A stretch of 64,000 nucleotides of DNA from Planomonospora sp. ID82291 (GCF_015711645.1 NZ_JABTEX010000005.1:248001-312000), one strand, 5' to 3'. Counted from the stretch's first letter, positions 49,147 to 58,565 are shown. Numbers and translations: made by a program. The notes: generated by a model from the sequence alone, not told the origin.

Positions 49147-51882
49147 ATGAGGCTCAGGGGAAGGGCGACCGTCTGGATCGCGGCGGCCGCCGTGCTCGTC
49201 GCCGGCGTCGCGGGATGGCTGGTGTGGCCGTCGGAACCGCAGGTGCGGGTCCGGAACCAGATGATCACCGTGGTCGACGGCCCGGCCGACGACCAGCGGG
49301 TCGTGCTCGACACGAGCTTCTTCCCGCCCGCGGGGGGCGGGAAGGCCCCCGCGGTGCTGCTCGCGCACGGTTTCGGCGGGAGCAAGCAGAGCGTCCGCGA
49401 GGCCGCGCTGCGGCTGGCGCGCGAGGGTTACGCCGTGCTGACCTGGTCGGCGCGCGGCTTCGGCCGCTCCAGCGGGCAGATCGCGCTCAACTCCCCCGAC
49501 TACGAGGTCAAGGACGTCCGCCAGCTCGTCGACTGGCTGGCGAAGCGGCCCGAGGTCCGGCTCGACGCGGGCGGCGACCCGCGCGTGGGCATCGCGGGCG
49601 GCTCCTACGGCGGCGCCATCGCGCTGATGGCCGCCGCCCACGACGACCGCGTCGACGCGATCGTCCCCCAGATCACCTGGTACGACCTGGCCGACGCGCT
49701 GTTCCCCAACGCCACCGGGCGGGGCCCGGAGAGCGGCGTGTTCAAGCGCATGTGGGCCGGGCTGTTCTTCAGCCGGGGCGGCCCGCAGGCCGGCGGCGGC
49801 CTGGCGGCGCTCTCCGGTCAGGGCGGGCAGGGTTCCGCGGGCGGCCAGGACGACGAGGAGGGCGGGGACGGGAGCGGGACCGCCGGGGGCGGGCCGGGCC
49901 CCGGGGCGGGCCGGCCGCCGACGGCCGAGCAGGTCCGGTGCGGCCGGTTCCTGCCGGAGATCTGCGCCATGTACCAGCAGGTCGCCGAGACCGGCCGGGC
50001 CACCCCCGCCGCCGTGCGGACGCTGCGCCGGTCCAGCCCGGTCTCGGTGCAGGGCAGGATCCGGGTCCCGGCCCTGCTGCTGCAGGGGCAGCGCGACTCG
50101 CTGTTCCCGCTGGGCCACGCGGACGCCAACGCGCGCGCCATCGCCGCGACCGGCGCCCCGGTGCACGTCGCCTGGTTCGACGGGGGACACGACGGCGGCG
50201 ACGGCGAGGTCGACTGGCTCCACGAGCAGACCCTCGGCTGGTTCGACCACTACCTCAAGAGCGCCGCCCCCGCCGGTCCGCCCGGCGTCGGCGTCTTCAC
50301 CGTCACCCGTGACGGCGGTCGCGACCCCGGCACCCGCCGCCCGGTCCGGCTGCACGCCACCGCCGGCGCCTACCCGGGCCTGTCCGGCGGTTCCACGACC
50401 GCCGTCCCCCTGTCCGGTCCCGAGCAGCCGGTGGCCAACCCGCCCGGCGGCTCCCCCGCCTCCATCTCGGCCGTCCCCGGGTTCGGCGGCCTGGCCGGCT
50501 CCGGCGGCGTGAGCGTGTCGGTGGACATGGCGGGCCAGAGCGCGGTCTTCGAGTCCGCTCCGCTGGCCGCCCCGCTCCAGGTCACCGGGAGCTCCACCGT
50601 CCGGGTCCGGGTCGGGATCGCCTCCGGCGGGGACCCCGGCACCGGGAAGACCGGGGACGCCGGGCGGGACGGGACCGGGCAGGACGGGGCCGGGCGGGAC
50701 GTGACGCTGTTCGCCAAGCTGTACGACGTCAACGGCGGCGCCTCCGCGCCGATCCTGCCCGAAGGGCTCGCCGCCCCGGTGCGGATCACCGTGCCCGGAG
50801 GCGGTGCGGGGCCGGGCACGGGCACGGGCACGGGGACGGCGGAGGCCACGATCGCGCTGCCCGCCGTCGACCACCGCTTCGAGACGGGGCACCGGCTCCG
50901 CGTCGCCCTCACCACGACCGACCTCGGCTACAGCACCCCCGCGGCCCCGGCGGTCTACACCGTCGCCCTGGCCTCCCCCGAGCTGACCGTGCCCGTGCAC
51001 GCCGCGCTGCGCACCCCGGCCACCGGCCCCGCCTGGTGGACCTGGGCCCTGCCGCTGGCCGCGCTGGCCGCCGCGGCGGCGCTGGTCCTCACCGGGCGCC
51101 GCCGCCCCGCCGGCGAGCACGTCCCCGACCTCGACGCGGTGCCGCTGCGGATCGAGGGACTGGCCAAGGCCTACCGCAACGGCGAGAAGGCGGTGGACGA
51201 CCTGTCGTTCACCGTCGAGCAGGGCCAGGTGCTCGGCCTGCTCGGTCCCAACGGCGCCGGTAAGACCACCACGATGCGCATGATGATGGGCCTGATCCAC
51301 CCCGACGCGGGCGAGATCAGGATCTTCGGCCACCGGGTGGCGCCCGGCGCGCCGGTCCTGTCGCGGCTGGGCTCGTTCGTCGAGGGCGCCGGCTTCCTGC
51401 CGCACCTGTCGGGCCGGGCGAACCTGGAGCTCTACTGGAGGGCGACCGGCCGCCCCGCCGCCGACGCCCACCTGGCGGAGGCCCTGGAGATCGCCGGGCT
51501 CGGCTCCGCCCTGGAGCGCGCCGTGCGGACCTACTCCCAGGGCATGCGCCAGCGCCTGGCCATCGCCCAGGCCATGCTCGGCCTGCCCGACCTGCTCGTG
51601 CTCGACGAGCCCACCAACGGCCTGGACCCGCCGCAGATCCGCGAGATGCGCGAGGTCCTGATCCGCTACGCGGCGCGGGGCCGTACCGTCATCGTCTCCA
51701 GCCACCTGCTCGCCGAGGTGGAGCAGACCTGCAGCCACGTGGTGGTCATGCACCGCGGCCGGCTCGTCACGGCCGGCCCGGTGAGCGACCTGCTGAGCGA
51801 CCGCGTGCCGGCCGGCGGGCCGGGCGGATCGGGCACCCGCCTGGAGGACGTGTTCCTGGACCTGATCGGGGAGAAGTCATGA
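49147..51882 (+). CDS. Alpha/beta-hydrolase fused to ABC transporter ATPase
   Basis: This frame encodes 911 residues. Residues 1-30: uncleaved signal-type transmembrane helix. About 40-600: X-Pro-dipeptidyl-peptidase-like (S15) hydrolase with oxyanion region LAHGFGGSK, nucleophile elbow GGSYGGA (Ser about 160), and acid/His in QRDSLFP and GGHDGGD, then a beta-sandwich. About 625-650: second transmembrane helix (WWTWALPLAALAAAAALVL). About 670-910: ABC ATPase with GPNGAGKTTT, YSQGMRQRLAIAQAM and LLVLDEPTNGLDPP. The hydrolase would be outside and the ATPase inside. The permease gene overlaps the stop (ATGA). It presumably couples hydrolysis of a peptide or ester to transport. Confidence 0.9.
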   Translation: MRLRGRATVWIAAAAVLVAGVAGWLVWPSEPQVRVRNQMITVVDGPADDQRVVLDTSFFPPAGGGKAPAVLLAHGFGGSKQSVREAALRLAREGYAVLTWSARGFGRSSGQIALNSPDYEVKDVRQLVDWLAKRPEVRLDAGGDPRVGIAGGSYGGAIALMAAAHDDRVDAIVPQITWYDLADALFPNATGRGPESGVFKRMWAGLFFSRGGPQAGGGLAALSGQGGQGSAGGQDDEEGGDGSGTAGGGPGPGAGRPPTAEQVRCGRFLPEICAMYQQVAETGRATPAAVRTLRRSSPVSVQGRIRVPALLLQGQRDSLFPLGHADANARAIAATGAPVHVAWFDGGHDGGDGEVDWLHEQTLGWFDHYLKSAAPAGPPGVGVFTVTRDGGRDPGTRRPVRLHATAGAYPGLSGGSTTAVPLSGPEQPVANPPGGSPASISAVPGFGGLAGSGGVSVSVDMAGQSAVFESAPLAAPLQVTGSSTVRVRVGIASGGDPGTGKTGDAGRDGTGQDGAGRDVTLFAKLYDVNGGASAPILPEGLAAPVRITVPGGGAGPGTGTGTGTAEATIALPAVDHRFETGHRLRVALTTTDLGYSTPAAPAVYTVALASPELTVPVHAALRTPATGPAWWTWALPLAALAAAAALVLTGRRRPAGEHVPDLDAVPLRIEGLAKAYRNGEKAVDDLSFTVEQGQVLGLLGPNGAGKTTTMRMMMGLIHPDAGEIRIFGHRVAPGAPVLSRLGSFVEGAGFLPHLSGRANLELYWRATGRPAADAHLAEALEIAGLGSALERAVRTYSQGMRQRLAIAQAMLGLPDLLVLDEPTNGLDPPQIREMREVLIRYAARGRTVIVSSHLLAEVEQTCSHVVVMHRGRLVTAGPVSDLLSDRVPAGGPGGSGTRLEDVFLDLIGEKS

Positions 51883-52808
51883 AGGACGCGGGCGGCGCCG
51901 GCACGGCGCTCACCACCGGGAGCACCGGCGCGGGGAGCGGCACGAGGGGCGTGAACGGCGACGGCTCGGCGCGGGGCTACGCGCCGAAGCGCACGCTGCC
52001 GCTGGCGGTGGAGATCGTCCGCCAGTTCCGGCGGCGCCGGACGATGGTGATCTTCGGGCTGCTGCTGGCGCTGCCCTGGGTGCTGGTGATCGCGTTCACG
52101 ATCGGTGTCCGGTCGGGCGGCCCCGCGGGGGCCTCACTGCGCATCTCCGACCTGGCGACCGAGGGCGGCCTGAACTTCGCCGCCTTCGCGCTCTCGGTGT
52201 CGGCGAACTTCCTGCTGGTCGTCGCGGTGGCGGTGTTCTGCGGCGACACGGTGGCCAGCGAGGCCGGCTGGTCCTCGCTGCGCTACCTGCTGGCCGCCCC
52301 GATCCCCCGGGACCGGCTGCTGCGCCAGAAGCTGGTCGTCGCCCTGGGCTACTCGGCGGCGGCGGTGGTCTGCCTGCCGGTGACGGCGCTGCTCGCCGGG
52401 ACCCTGGCCTTCGGCTGGAACGACGTCCGGGTGCCCGGCACGGGGGAGACGGTCGCCGCGCTGGACGTGCTGCCGCGCTTCGGGATCGTGATCGGCTACG
52501 TGCTGGTCAGCCAGCTCGTGGTGGCCGCACTGGCCTTCCTGCTCTCGGTCGGCACCGACTCGCCGCTGGGCGCGGTCGGCGGCGCGGTCGGCCTGGTGAT
52601 CGTGAGCACCATCCTGCAGGCGGTGGACGCGCTCGGCTCGCTCCGGGAGTTCCTCCCGACGTTCTGGAACACCGCCTGGCTGGACGCCCTGGCGCCGGAG
52701 CCCGACTTCGGCGGCATGGTCAAGGGCGTGGCCGTGTCGGTCGCCTACGCGGTCGTGCTGACCGCCTTCGCCTTCCGCCGCTTCCGGCGCAGGGACATCG
52801 TCTCCTAG
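51879..52808 (+). CDS. ABC transporter permease
   Basis: This frame encodes 309 residues, coupled to the hydrolase-ATPase gene by ATGA. A Gly/Thr-rich cytoplasmic start of about 45 residues precedes six transmembrane helices typical of ABC-2-type exporters (first: MVIFGLLLALPWVLVIAF). It forms the membrane part of the transporter with the ATPase domain of the upstream protein. A strong hairpin follows the stop. Confidence 0.9.
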   Translation: MKDAGGAGTALTTGSTGAGSGTRGVNGDGSARGYAPKRTLPLAVEIVRQFRRRRTMVIFGLLLALPWVLVIAFTIGVRSGGPAGASLRISDLATEGGLNFAAFALSVSANFLLVVAVAVFCGDTVASEAGWSSLRYLLAAPIPRDRLLRQKLVVALGYSAAAVVCLPVTALLAGTLAFGWNDVRVPGTGETVAALDVLPRFGIVIGYVLVSQLVVAALAFLLSVGTDSPLGAVGGAVGLVIVSTILQAVDALGSLREFLPTFWNTAWLDALAPEPDFGGMVKGVAVSVAYAVVLTAFAFRRFRRRDIVS

Positions 52809-52853
52809 CGGGTCTCCCGGGCGGTCTTCCGGCCGCGGGGTCTCCCGGGTCCC

Positions 52854-52881
52854 CCGCCGGTGGAGGTTCCTCCACCGGCGG
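52854..52881. terminator. Bidirectional terminator hairpin
   Basis: CCGCCGGTGGAGG and CCTCCACCGGCGG form a perfect 13-bp stem with a TT loop, between the permease stop and the stop of a convergent small gene. It can serve both directions. Confidence 0.8.
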
Positions 52882-52889
52882 AAGGGGGC

Positions 52890-53057
52890 TCACCAGTGGG
52901 GCGGGCGGTCCTCCAGCAGCCGGTCGTCGTCGCCGCCGGACCCGCGCCACTCGCCCCAGCCGAGGTCGGTGTCGTCGGAGGTCTGGTCGGGCAGGATGGC
53001 CGGGCCGTCCTCCGAGAGGTCGACCGGGCGCAGATCGTCTGGATGATGCTCTGTCAC
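52890..53057 (-). CDS. Small acidic conserved protein (55 aa)
   Basis: A GTG opens a 55-residue frame (VTEHHPDDLRPVDLSEDGPA at the start, DDRLLEDRPPHW at the end). The acidic composition, the DQTSDDTDLGWGEW segment and the C-terminal RPPHW look like a small family seen in many actinobacterial genomes, but no function is known to me. It faces the permease gene across the hairpin terminator and is divergent from the NB-ARC gene. Confidence 0.7.
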   Translation of the reverse strand: MTEHHPDDLRPVDLSEDGPAILPDQTSDDTDLGWGEWRGSGGDDDRLLEDRPPHW

Positions 53058-53198
53058 GGGCTCATGCTATCCGGAGCGCCGCGGCGGATGATTTCTCCGG
53101 TAGCAAAGCGTTCCACCATGATTTCCGCGCAAAGGACAGCCAACGACCCAGGCGGTACGATGCCAGGGCAGGTGTCAGCTACCCCCCGTGAGGCGGCC

Positions 53199-55319
53199 AT
53201 GGCAACGCCAACAGCTGGATGGCGGCGAGACGGCAATCTCCCGAACGAGCTCACCAACTTCGTCGGGCGCACCCGGTTGCTGGCGACCCTCAGGCAGCGG
53301 CTCCAGGAGCCCGAGACGCGGCTGGTCACCCTGACCGGCATCGGCGGCGTCGGCAAGTCCCGCACCGCGCTGCGCATCGCGCACATGGTGCGCACCCAGT
53401 TCGCCGACGGCGTGTGGTTCGCCGACCTGGCCCGGCTGCAGGACGCGGGGATGGTCCGGCACACGATCACCTCGGCGCTGGGCATCGCCGACCAGTCGGC
53501 GCGCTCGGCGGAGGAGACCCTCTCCGACTGGGTCGGCGACCGCGAGATCCTGCTGATCATCGACACCTGCGAGCACCTCGTCGAGGCCTGCGCCCGGCTC
53601 TTCGAGGACCTGCTGAAGACCTCGCCGCGGCTGCGGATCCTGGCCACCAGCCGCCAGTCGCTGAACGCGCAGGGCGAGTACACCCTCTCCGTCCCGCCGC
53701 TGGCCGTCCCCGGCGACGTGCCGGGGGAGAACGTCTTCACCAACGAGTCCGTCCAGCTGTTCGCCGCGCGGGCGAGCGCGGTCGTGCCCTCCTTCGAGCT
53801 CGACGAGCGCACCATCGAGCCGGTCTCGGAGCTCTGCCGCCGCCTGGACGGCATCCCCCTGGCGATCGAGCTGGCCGCGGTCCGCCTGCGGGCGCTGTCG
53901 GTGGAGCAGATCCTCGCGCTGCTGACCGACCGGTTCAGCCTGCTGGCCGGCGCCAGCCGTACGGCGCTGCCCCGCCACCAGACGCTGCGCGCGGCGATCG
54001 GGTGGAGCCACGAGCTGTGCGAGCCCGCCGAGCGGCTGCTGTGGGCGCGGCTGTCGGTCTTCGCCGGCGACTTCGAGCTGGAGGCCGCCCGCTACGTCTG
54101 CGCCGGGCAGGGCCTGCCCGGCGAGAACGTCACCGACCTGGTCTCCAGCCTCGTGGAGAAGTCCATCCTGCTGAGCGAGGGCACCCCCTCCGGGCACCGC
54201 TACCGGCTGATCGACACCCTGCGCAGCTACGGGGAGGAGTGGCTGGACAAGCTGGGCGAGAAGCAGCGGATCCAGGAGCGGCACCGCGACTACTACCTGC
54301 AGCTCGCCATGCGCGGCGAGGAGGCGTGGTCGGGGGCCCGGCAGGTCTACTGGTTCGTCCGGATGCGGCACGAGCACGACAACATCCGCGTGGCGCTCGA
54401 CTACTGCCTGCGCACGCCGGGTGAGGCGGAGGCCGGCCTGCGGCTGCTGTCGTCGCTGTGGTTCATGTGGGTGGCCTGCGGACTGGCCCGCGAGGGCAGG
54501 CTCTACCTGGAGAAGGCCCTGGAGCTGGTCACCCAGCCGAGCTCCGTGCGCTGCAAGGCCCTGTGGGTGCTCTCCTACGTGCACAGCGGTCAGGGCAACA
54601 CCGCGGGCGCCATCGAGGCCGCCGAGCGGTGCAGCTCGGACGCGGTCCGGGTCGGCGACTCGGCCGCGGTCATCCTGGCGACCAAGATGCTCGGCACCGC
54701 GGCCGTGCTCCAGAACGACCTGCAGAAGGCCAGTGCCCTGCTCGGGGTGGCGATCGAGTTCCACAAGACGGGGCGGGAGCTCAACCCCGGCCTGCTTCCC
54801 TCGATCGTCGAGCTGTCGCTGGTGCTGACCATGCAGAACGAGCCGACCGAGGCCGAGGTCCTCCTGCAGGACTGCATCGCGGTGTGCACCCAGCGCGGCG
54901 AGCTGTGGCTGCGCTCCTACGCGATGTACGCCATGGCGATGGCGCAGCAGGCGATGGGCCGTCCCGACGAGGCGCTGCGCAACGCCCGCGAGTCGCTCCG
55001 TCTCAAGCGCTACTTCCACGACGTGCTCGGCATCGGCCTGGTGATCGAGGTCGTCGCCCGGCTCCTCCTCGACCAGGGGCAGGCCGACCTGGCGGCCCGG
55101 CTGCTCGGCGCGGGCCAGCAGAACTGGCGCTCCTTCGGCATGCCCCAGATGAACTCGCCCTTCTTCAACGCCGAGCACGAGCGGTGCGTCAAGGAGTGCC
55201 GGAAGCTGCTCGGGGAGCAGGCCCACGAGGCCGCGTTCGCCGCGGGCAAGCGGCTCACCCTCGAAGAGCTGATCGAGCTCGCGGTCGGCGAGGACGCCGA
55301 CGCCGCGCCGGCCGGGTGA
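53199..55319 (+). CDS. NB-ARC/TPR signalling ATPase without DNA-binding domain
   Basis: This frame encodes 706 residues, ATG after GTGAGG. P-loop GIGGVGKSR (47-55), Walker B LLIIDTCEHL (about 118), sensor ILATSRQSL and the GIPLAIELAA motif define an NB-ARC domain, followed by a winged helix and TPR-like helical repeats to the end. It resembles AfsR and LuxR-type ATPase regulators but has neither the N-terminal OmpR-like domain nor the C-terminal LuxR helix-turn-helix. It may act through a partner. The terpene cyclase gene converges on it 70 bases away. A start 39 bases upstream is possible. Confidence 0.85.
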   Translation: MATPTAGWRRDGNLPNELTNFVGRTRLLATLRQRLQEPETRLVTLTGIGGVGKSRTALRIAHMVRTQFADGVWFADLARLQDAGMVRHTITSALGIADQSARSAEETLSDWVGDREILLIIDTCEHLVEACARLFEDLLKTSPRLRILATSRQSLNAQGEYTLSVPPLAVPGDVPGENVFTNESVQLFAARASAVVPSFELDERTIEPVSELCRRLDGIPLAIELAAVRLRALSVEQILALLTDRFSLLAGASRTALPRHQTLRAAIGWSHELCEPAERLLWARLSVFAGDFELEAARYVCAGQGLPGENVTDLVSSLVEKSILLSEGTPSGHRYRLIDTLRSYGEEWLDKLGEKQRIQERHRDYYLQLAMRGEEAWSGARQVYWFVRMRHEHDNIRVALDYCLRTPGEAEAGLRLLSSLWFMWVACGLAREGRLYLEKALELVTQPSSVRCKALWVLSYVHSGQGNTAGAIEAAERCSSDAVRVGDSAAVILATKMLGTAAVLQNDLQKASALLGVAIEFHKTGRELNPGLLPSIVELSLVLTMQNEPTEAEVLLQDCIAVCTQRGELWLRSYAMYAMAMAQQAMGRPDEALRNARESLRLKRYFHDVLGIGLVIEVVARLLLDQGQADLAARLLGAGQQNWRSFGMPQMNSPFFNAEHERCVKECRKLLGEQAHEAAFAAGKRLTLEELIELAVGEDADAAPAG

Positions 55320-55389
55320 CCCGGTCCCGCCGCCGCACCGGCCGGGGCCGTCCGGCACGGGGCGCGGCCGTCCCGCACGGGGGCGGTTC

Positions 55390-56406
55390 TCAGTCCGCCG
55401 TCGGCCAGCTCGTCCCCTCCGGCCAGGCGTGGACGTAGCGGGCGCTGCCGAGGGAGAAGTCGATGTGCCCGCGGACCCAGTGCTCCAGTCCCCGCACGTA
55501 TCTGAGCACGGGCTGCGACGCCCAGCGCCGCACGGACGCGCGCGTCTCCACGAAGCCCTCCACGGCGGCGCCGTGCATCGCCGCCACCTCGTCCAGCGCC
55601 TTCTGGAGCGATCCGGTCCGGTGGAAGCGCAGGACGGTGACCAGGTTGTGCCGGGCCGCGTCCCGCCCGCGCTCCTTGGCGTAGGAGAGCAGGTCGTTGT
55701 CCCAGCCGATGAGGTCGCACGCGAGGTCACTGAGCGTGCGGACATCCGGATGGGACCATTCCTCGGATTCGAGCCGGTACCCCCCGGCGACGTCGATCAG
55801 CGCGAAGCAGGTGTAGGTCGCGCCGGTGATGCGGCGCATCAGGACGTAGTCCTCAGGGGTCGGGATCAGGTCCGCCTCGCGGTTCCCCGCCTCCCACACC
55901 TGGGCGAACAGGTACTCGCGGACGGTGGTCCGCCACCGTTCCAGCTGCGCGGGGGTGCCGACGGCGGCGATCCTGCGCTGCAGCTCCAGCAGGCCGACGC
56001 CGAAGGGGTCGTCGGCCGCGGGCTCGCGCCGTTCGTCCAGGATCTCCAGGAGTGGGGGGAGCGCGCGCACGAGCGCGGCCGGCCGGTGGCCCATCGTCTC
56101 CGACTCGCAGAAGGCGTCGTCGAAGGCGAACAGCCAGTTGTACCAGTCGTTGAGGAGGCGCAGGCTGGCGCGCGGCACCAGGGGGTTGGTCCGGGCGGCC
56201 AGCCAGCCGATGCGGGACCGCCGGAAGTGCTCCAGCACGTTCTCCCCCTCCAGCATGCGCGAGGCGGCGAGCCAGGCGTGGCTCTCCTCGTCCACCTCTT
56301 CGACGCAGGGATTGATCTCGCTGGGGAAGGGGCACGGCAGGGGCGGCACCCGGAGGGACCGCCGATCCGGTCGATGCGCAGATGTGGTTCCCACCTTCCC
56401 CAGCAT
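55390..56406 (-). CDS. Class I terpene cyclase
   Basis: This frame encodes 338 residues. Both Mg-binding motifs are present: the acidic motif FAFDDAFCE (DDxxxE, about residue 92) and the NSE triad WDNDLLSYAKE (NDxxSxxKE, about 217), with the RY pair in GSARYVHAW near the end. Size and motifs fit a bacterial sesquiterpene (or monoterpene) cyclase that converts a linear prenyl diphosphate to a cyclic hydrocarbon. No P450 or prenyl-transferase gene lies beside it, so the product may be a volatile hydrocarbon. Product not predictable. Confidence 0.92.
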   Translation of the reverse strand: MLGKVGTTSAHRPDRRSLRVPPLPCPFPSEINPCVEEVDEESHAWLAASRMLEGENVLEHFRRSRIGWLAARTNPLVPRASLRLLNDWYNWLFAFDDAFCESETMGHRPAALVRALPPLLEILDERREPAADDPFGVGLLELQRRIAAVGTPAQLERWRTTVREYLFAQVWEAGNREADLIPTPEDYVLMRRITGATYTCFALIDVAGGYRLESEEWSHPDVRTLSDLACDLIGWDNDLLSYAKERGRDAARHNLVTVLRFHRTGSLQKALDEVAAMHGAAVEGFVETRASVRRWASQPVLRYVRGLEHWVRGHIDFSLGSARYVHAWPEGTSWPTAD

Positions 56407-56626
56407 GGCCGACCGGCCCAGGTTTGCCTATACGTCATCGAATGATGGGGTATTAAGGGTTGGGCCTTAATGCCCGAACGACTCCAGAGAGTCGTCTTGC
56501 CCGACCCTCCGTAGTCTCCGTCGTCCCCGAGCCGAGCCCGCCGTCCGCGTGCCCGGCGGCCCCGCGGAATGCACAGGGACCCCCGCGGGTTCTCCTCAAG
56601 AGACGATCGACGAAAGGCTGGAAACG

Positions 56627-57535
56627 GTGTTCGACCCGACGGATCTCTACCGGCTCAGTGAGGACGTCCCTGAGCTGACCGATCCGGTGCTCCTCTACCA
56701 TTTCGACGGGTTCGTGGACGCGGGCGGGGCCGGTCGGCTCGCCCTGGGTCACCTGCTGGCCGAACTGGAGCATCGGGTCATCGCGACCTTCGACGTGGAC
56801 CGGCTGCTCGACTACCGCTCCCGGCGCCCGATCATGACGTTCGACACCGACCGGTGGACGGGCGTCGAGGTCCCCGAGATCGCCCTGCGCCTCGCCAACG
56901 ACGCGACCGGGACGCCGTTCCTGCTGCTCACCGGGCCCGAGCCGGACCGCGAGTGGGAGCTGTTCGCCGTCGCCCTCGGCGAGCTCGCCGCCCGGCTGGG
57001 CGTCGGCAGGCTGGTGACCGCGCACGGCATTCCGATGGCCGTCCCGCACACCCGCCCCCTGGGCGTCACCGCCCACGCCAGCCGTCCCGAGCTGATCGCC
57101 GGCCGGACCAGCGCCTTCGGCAAGGTGCAGGTCCCCGGCAGCGTGGCGGCCCTGATCGAGTTCCGGCTCGGCGAGGCGGGCCGCGACGCCCTCGGCTACG
57201 CCGTGCACGTCCCCCACTACCTCGCCCAGGCCGAGTACCCCACGGCGGCGCTGACCGCCCTGGAGGAGGTGACCCGGGGCACCGGCCTGGTGTTCCCGCT
57301 GGAGGCCCTGCGCACCGCCGCCGAGCAGACCACCGCCGAGATCGCCGAGCAGATCGAGGCCTCGGAGGAGCTGTCCACCGCGATCGCCGGGCTGGAGCAG
57401 CAGTACGACGCGTTCGCGGCCGGCGCCCAGCGGGAGAACCTCATCGCCGAACCCGCCGAGATGCCCACCGGGGACGAACTGGCCGCCCAGTTCGAGGCCT
57501 TCCTCGCCGAACGCGAGGACCGCCGCAATGACTGA
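56627..57535 (+). CDS. PAC2-family protein
   Basis: This frame encodes 302 residues from a GTG with GAAAGG upstream. The PAC2 fold is recognised by LLYHFDGFVDAGGAGRLAL near the N-terminus, RPIMTFD, LLLTGPEPDREW and GIPMAVPHTRPLGVT. The family is related to proteasome-assembly chaperones; actinobacteria have proteasomes, but the bacterial role is not settled. A C-terminal coiled coil (about 245-295) follows. Its stop overlaps the next gene by eight bases, so the two are one transcription unit. Confidence 0.88.
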   Translation: MFDPTDLYRLSEDVPELTDPVLLYHFDGFVDAGGAGRLALGHLLAELEHRVIATFDVDRLLDYRSRRPIMTFDTDRWTGVEVPEIALRLANDATGTPFLLLTGPEPDREWELFAVALGELAARLGVGRLVTAHGIPMAVPHTRPLGVTAHASRPELIAGRTSAFGKVQVPGSVAALIEFRLGEAGRDALGYAVHVPHYLAQAEYPTAALTALEEVTRGTGLVFPLEALRTAAEQTTAEIAEQIEASEELSTAIAGLEQQYDAFAAGAQRENLIAEPAEMPTGDELAAQFEAFLAEREDRRND

Positions 57536-58565
57536 CCTGCGCGTCGGCCTCATCGGGTACGGCGTGGCGGGCGCGTTCTTCCACGCCCCGCTGATCGCGG
57601 CCACGCCCGGCCTGCGGCTGTCCGCCGTGGTGACGGGGAACCCGGAGCGCGCCGCCGCGGCGTCCTCCCGGTACGGCGTGCGCGTCGTCCCCGAGGCCGC
57701 CGAGCTGTGGGACTCGACCGACCTGGTCGTGGTCGCCTCCCCCAACCGCACCCACGTCCCGCTGACCGAGGCCGCGCTGAAGGCCGGGCTGCCGGTGGTC
57801 GTGGACAAGCCGCTGTCGGCCACCGCGCGCCAGGCCCGCGGCCTGATCGACCTGGCGCGCGAGCGCGGCCGGATGCTGACGGTGTTCCAGAACCGGCGCT
57901 GGGACGGCGACTTCCTGACGATCGAGCGGCTGGCCGCCGCCGGCGAGCTCGGCGCGGTGCACCGGCTGGAGTCCCGGTTCGAACGCTGGCGGCCCGTCCC
58001 GAAGGGCGGCTGGCGCGAGCTCGGCGGCGCCGAGGAGGTCGGCGGCCTCCTGTACGACCTGGGCAGCCACCTGGTGGACCAGGCGCTGCGCCTGCTCGGC
58101 CCGGTGACGTCCGTCTACGCCGAGACCGACGTCCGCCGTTCCGGGGTCGCCTCCGACGACGACGCCTTCGTCGCCCTCACCCACGCGAACGGGGCCCGCT
58201 CCCACCTGTGGGCCAGCGCGGTGGCCCCGCGGCCCGGCCCCCGCTTCCGGGTGCTGGGCTCGCGGGCCGGCTACGTCAAGCACGGCCTCGACGTCCAGGA
58301 GGACCGGCTGCGCGCGGGCCTGACGCCGGACTCCCCCGGCTTCGGCGACGACCCCGAGGAGCGCTGGGGCGTGCTGGGCGCCGGTGAGGACGGCCGCCGG
58401 ATCCGCACCGAGCCGGGCGACTACCTCGCCTTCTACCGGTCGGTGGCCTCCGCCCTGCGCGAGGGCGCGCCGCCGCCGGTCGACCCGGAGGAGGTCGTGG
58501 CCGCTCTGACCGTGCTGGAGGCGGCCCGCCGCTCCGCCGCCGAAGGCTCGGTCGTCGCGCTCTGA
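57528..58565 (+). CDS. Gfo/Idh/MocA-family oxidoreductase
   Basis: This frame encodes 345 residues. N-terminal Rossmann fold (VGLIGYGVAG), the conserved VDKPLS motif near residue 98 (EKP-type), then the C-terminal alpha/beta domain with GGLLYDLGSHLVDQALRL carrying the usual Asp/His pair. It oxidises or reduces a sugar, inositol or related substrate with NAD(P). Coupled to the PAC2 gene by an eight-base overlap. The 3' end overlaps the convergent WYL regulator gene by 133 bases. Confidence 0.9.
   Translation: MTDLRVGLIGYGVAGAFFHAPLIAATPGLRLSAVVTGNPERAAAASSRYGVRVVPEAAELWDSTDLVVVASPNRTHVPLTEAALKAGLPVVVDKPLSATARQARGLIDLARERGRMLTVFQNRRWDGDFLTIERLAAAGELGAVHRLESRFERWRPVPKGGWRELGGAEEVGGLLYDLGSHLVDQALRLLGPVTSVYAETDVRRSGVASDDDAFVALTHANGARSHLWASAVAPRPGPRFRVLGSRAGYVKHGLDVQEDRLRAGLTPDSPGFGDDPEERWGVLGAGEDGRRIRTEPGDYLAFYRSVASALREGAPPPVDPEEVVAALTVLEAARRSAAEGSVVAL

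Noticed and set aside
46645-51753. 1,702-codon minus-strand frame as one giant protein
   Set aside because: Only the part from 48,954 leftward looks like a protein (molybdenum hydroxylase). The rest is antisense to the hydrolase-ABC fusion.
53199-55319. Full AfsR or LuxR transcription factor
   Set aside because: No OmpR-like domain at the start and no LuxR helix-turn-helix at the end could be found.
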